From Akkermansiaceae bacterium UBA7331 (GTDB lineage Bacteria > Verrucomicrobiota > Verrucomicrobiia > Verrucomicrobiales > Akkermansiaceae): a DNA stretch of 64,000 bases. The notes under the pieces were generated by a model. It worked only from the letters and a program-made list of their open reading frames with translations, was not told the origin of the DNA and did no database searches. The DNA is taken from positions 124,001-188,000 of the forward strand of contig DKPP01000001.1 in the NCBI GenBank assembly GCA_002471255.1. The letters are read 5' to 3'. A program made the translations under genes and the position numbers. Shown piece by piece: positions 63,561 through 64,000 of the stretch (positions within the stretch are counted from its first letter, which is position 1; each line of letters starts with the position of its first letter).

Positions 63561-64000
63561 ATGAGACGACCTCCTATTCCCGGCTTAGTCATGGCTGATT
63601 CATGGCTACAACCTTATGCTCGACAAATTCGCGACAGGCAAAGGCTCTTTGATTCTAAGTTGAAAAAAGTCCGCCATTTAGGTGGTTCTTTGGAACATTA
63701 TGCTTCTGCTTATCATTATTTCGGATTCAATAGAGATCGTAAAACCGGTGAATGGATTTATCGAGAGTGGGCGCCCGGTGCGCAGGGTCTCTATTTAATT
63801 GGTGATTTTAACGGTTGGGATCGTAGCTCTCATGTAATGCTTAAAGATCATCGAGGCGTTTGGGAAATTCGTTTACATCCTAATGCCCTCAAACATGGTG
63901 ATTTAGTTAAAGTACATGTTGTCGATTCTACCGGAGAATCAAAAGACCGTATTCCTGCATGGATTCATCGTTGTGTGCAAAATCCTGAAACATACGATTT
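63561..64000 (+). CDS. glgB: 1,4-alpha-glucan branching enzyme, GBE-like (3' end outside window)
   Basis: 146 codons are visible from ATG 63561 (another ATG at 63591). The PYARQIRDRQRLFDSKL stretch followed by GGSLEHYASAYHYFGF and a CBM48 core (REWAPGAQGLYLIGDFNGWD) is the start of eukaryotic-type (GBE1-like) branching enzymes, which also occur in some bacteria. Typical E. coli GlgB has a different N-terminus. The catalytic barrel is beyond the window. It would add alpha-1,6 branches to glycogen. Confidence 0.8.
   Translation, partial: MRRPPIPGLVMADSWLQPYARQIRDRQRLFDSKLKKVRHLGGSLEHYASAYHYFGFNRDRKTGEWIYREWAPGAQGLYLIGDFNGWDRSSHVMLKDHRGVWEIRLHPNALKHGDLVKVHVVDSTGESKDRIPAWIHRCVQNPETYD

Noticed and set aside
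1..64000. tRNA, rRNA, CRISPR, insertion sequence or complete prophage
   Set aside because: I searched the intergenic regions for T-loop motifs, repeat-spacer patterns and transposase or integrase motifs by eye and saw none; a covariance-model search would be decisive.

Overview
This window looks like a stretch of chromosome from a member of the Verrucomicrobiota, probably a host- or mucus-associated Akkermansia relative with a fairly AT-rich genome. That assignment is inference. It rests on a BatA-like/VWA membrane protein pair, HPr kinase with EIIA-type PTS proteins, an M60-like (mucin-type) peptidase near GH20 and GH35 glycosidases, a PutA-type fusion, a GBE-like branching enzyme, and start codons almost all lacking a Shine-Dalgarno sequence. 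I found no rRNA, tRNA, CRISPR array, transposase or complete prophage.

Layout. 1-5469 (minus): a truncated VWA protein, its BatA-like partner, an M28 peptidase and ParB. 5679-6071 (plus): a WbuC-type cupin. 6117-15607 (minus): pth-hprK, sucAB, cydAB (bd oxidase) and cardiolipin synthase. 15753-17063 (plus): thyA-folA. 17098-18540 (minus): an orphan phage-virion-like protein and an M50-like membrane peptidase. 18683-26547 (plus): tsaB, citrate synthase, an MtaD-like deaminase, lpd and ppdK. With sucAB these cover part of the TCA cycle and the pyruvate/PEP node. 26669-37853 mixes glycan and protein breakdown (M60, GH20, GH35) with fabI and putA; a decayed copy of the putA 3' end lies just after putA. 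37985-40573 (minus): hom-lysC, starting threonine/lysine/methionine synthesis.

40826-45988 is an AT-rich accessory block of short minus-strand genes for exported, membrane-anchored or lipid-anchored proteins that I mostly cannot name. It includes a protein with three 40-residue repeats and a 36-residue membrane ORF. 46455-53389 (minus) holds an EIIA/ClC pair, a D-Ala-D-Ala dipeptidase lipoprotein, and dnaG-rpoD. Two more unknown exported proteins follow (53702-54853), one resembling the SecD P1 head. Then come queC/queF, a large MscS-type channel and gltX (minus), and tatC-uppP-tatC' followed by a truncated branching-enzyme gene (plus).

The most unusual points are: two diverged TatC paralogues flanking uppP, both with a greatly enlarged first periplasmic loop, the second lacking the glutamate that in E. 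coli (Glu103) helps bind twin-arginine signals; a terminator-like hairpin after rpoD whose loop contains the start codon of the dipeptidase gene; an E2 subunit of 2-oxoglutarate dehydrogenase with no peripheral subunit-binding domain; the putA relic; and the accessory block.
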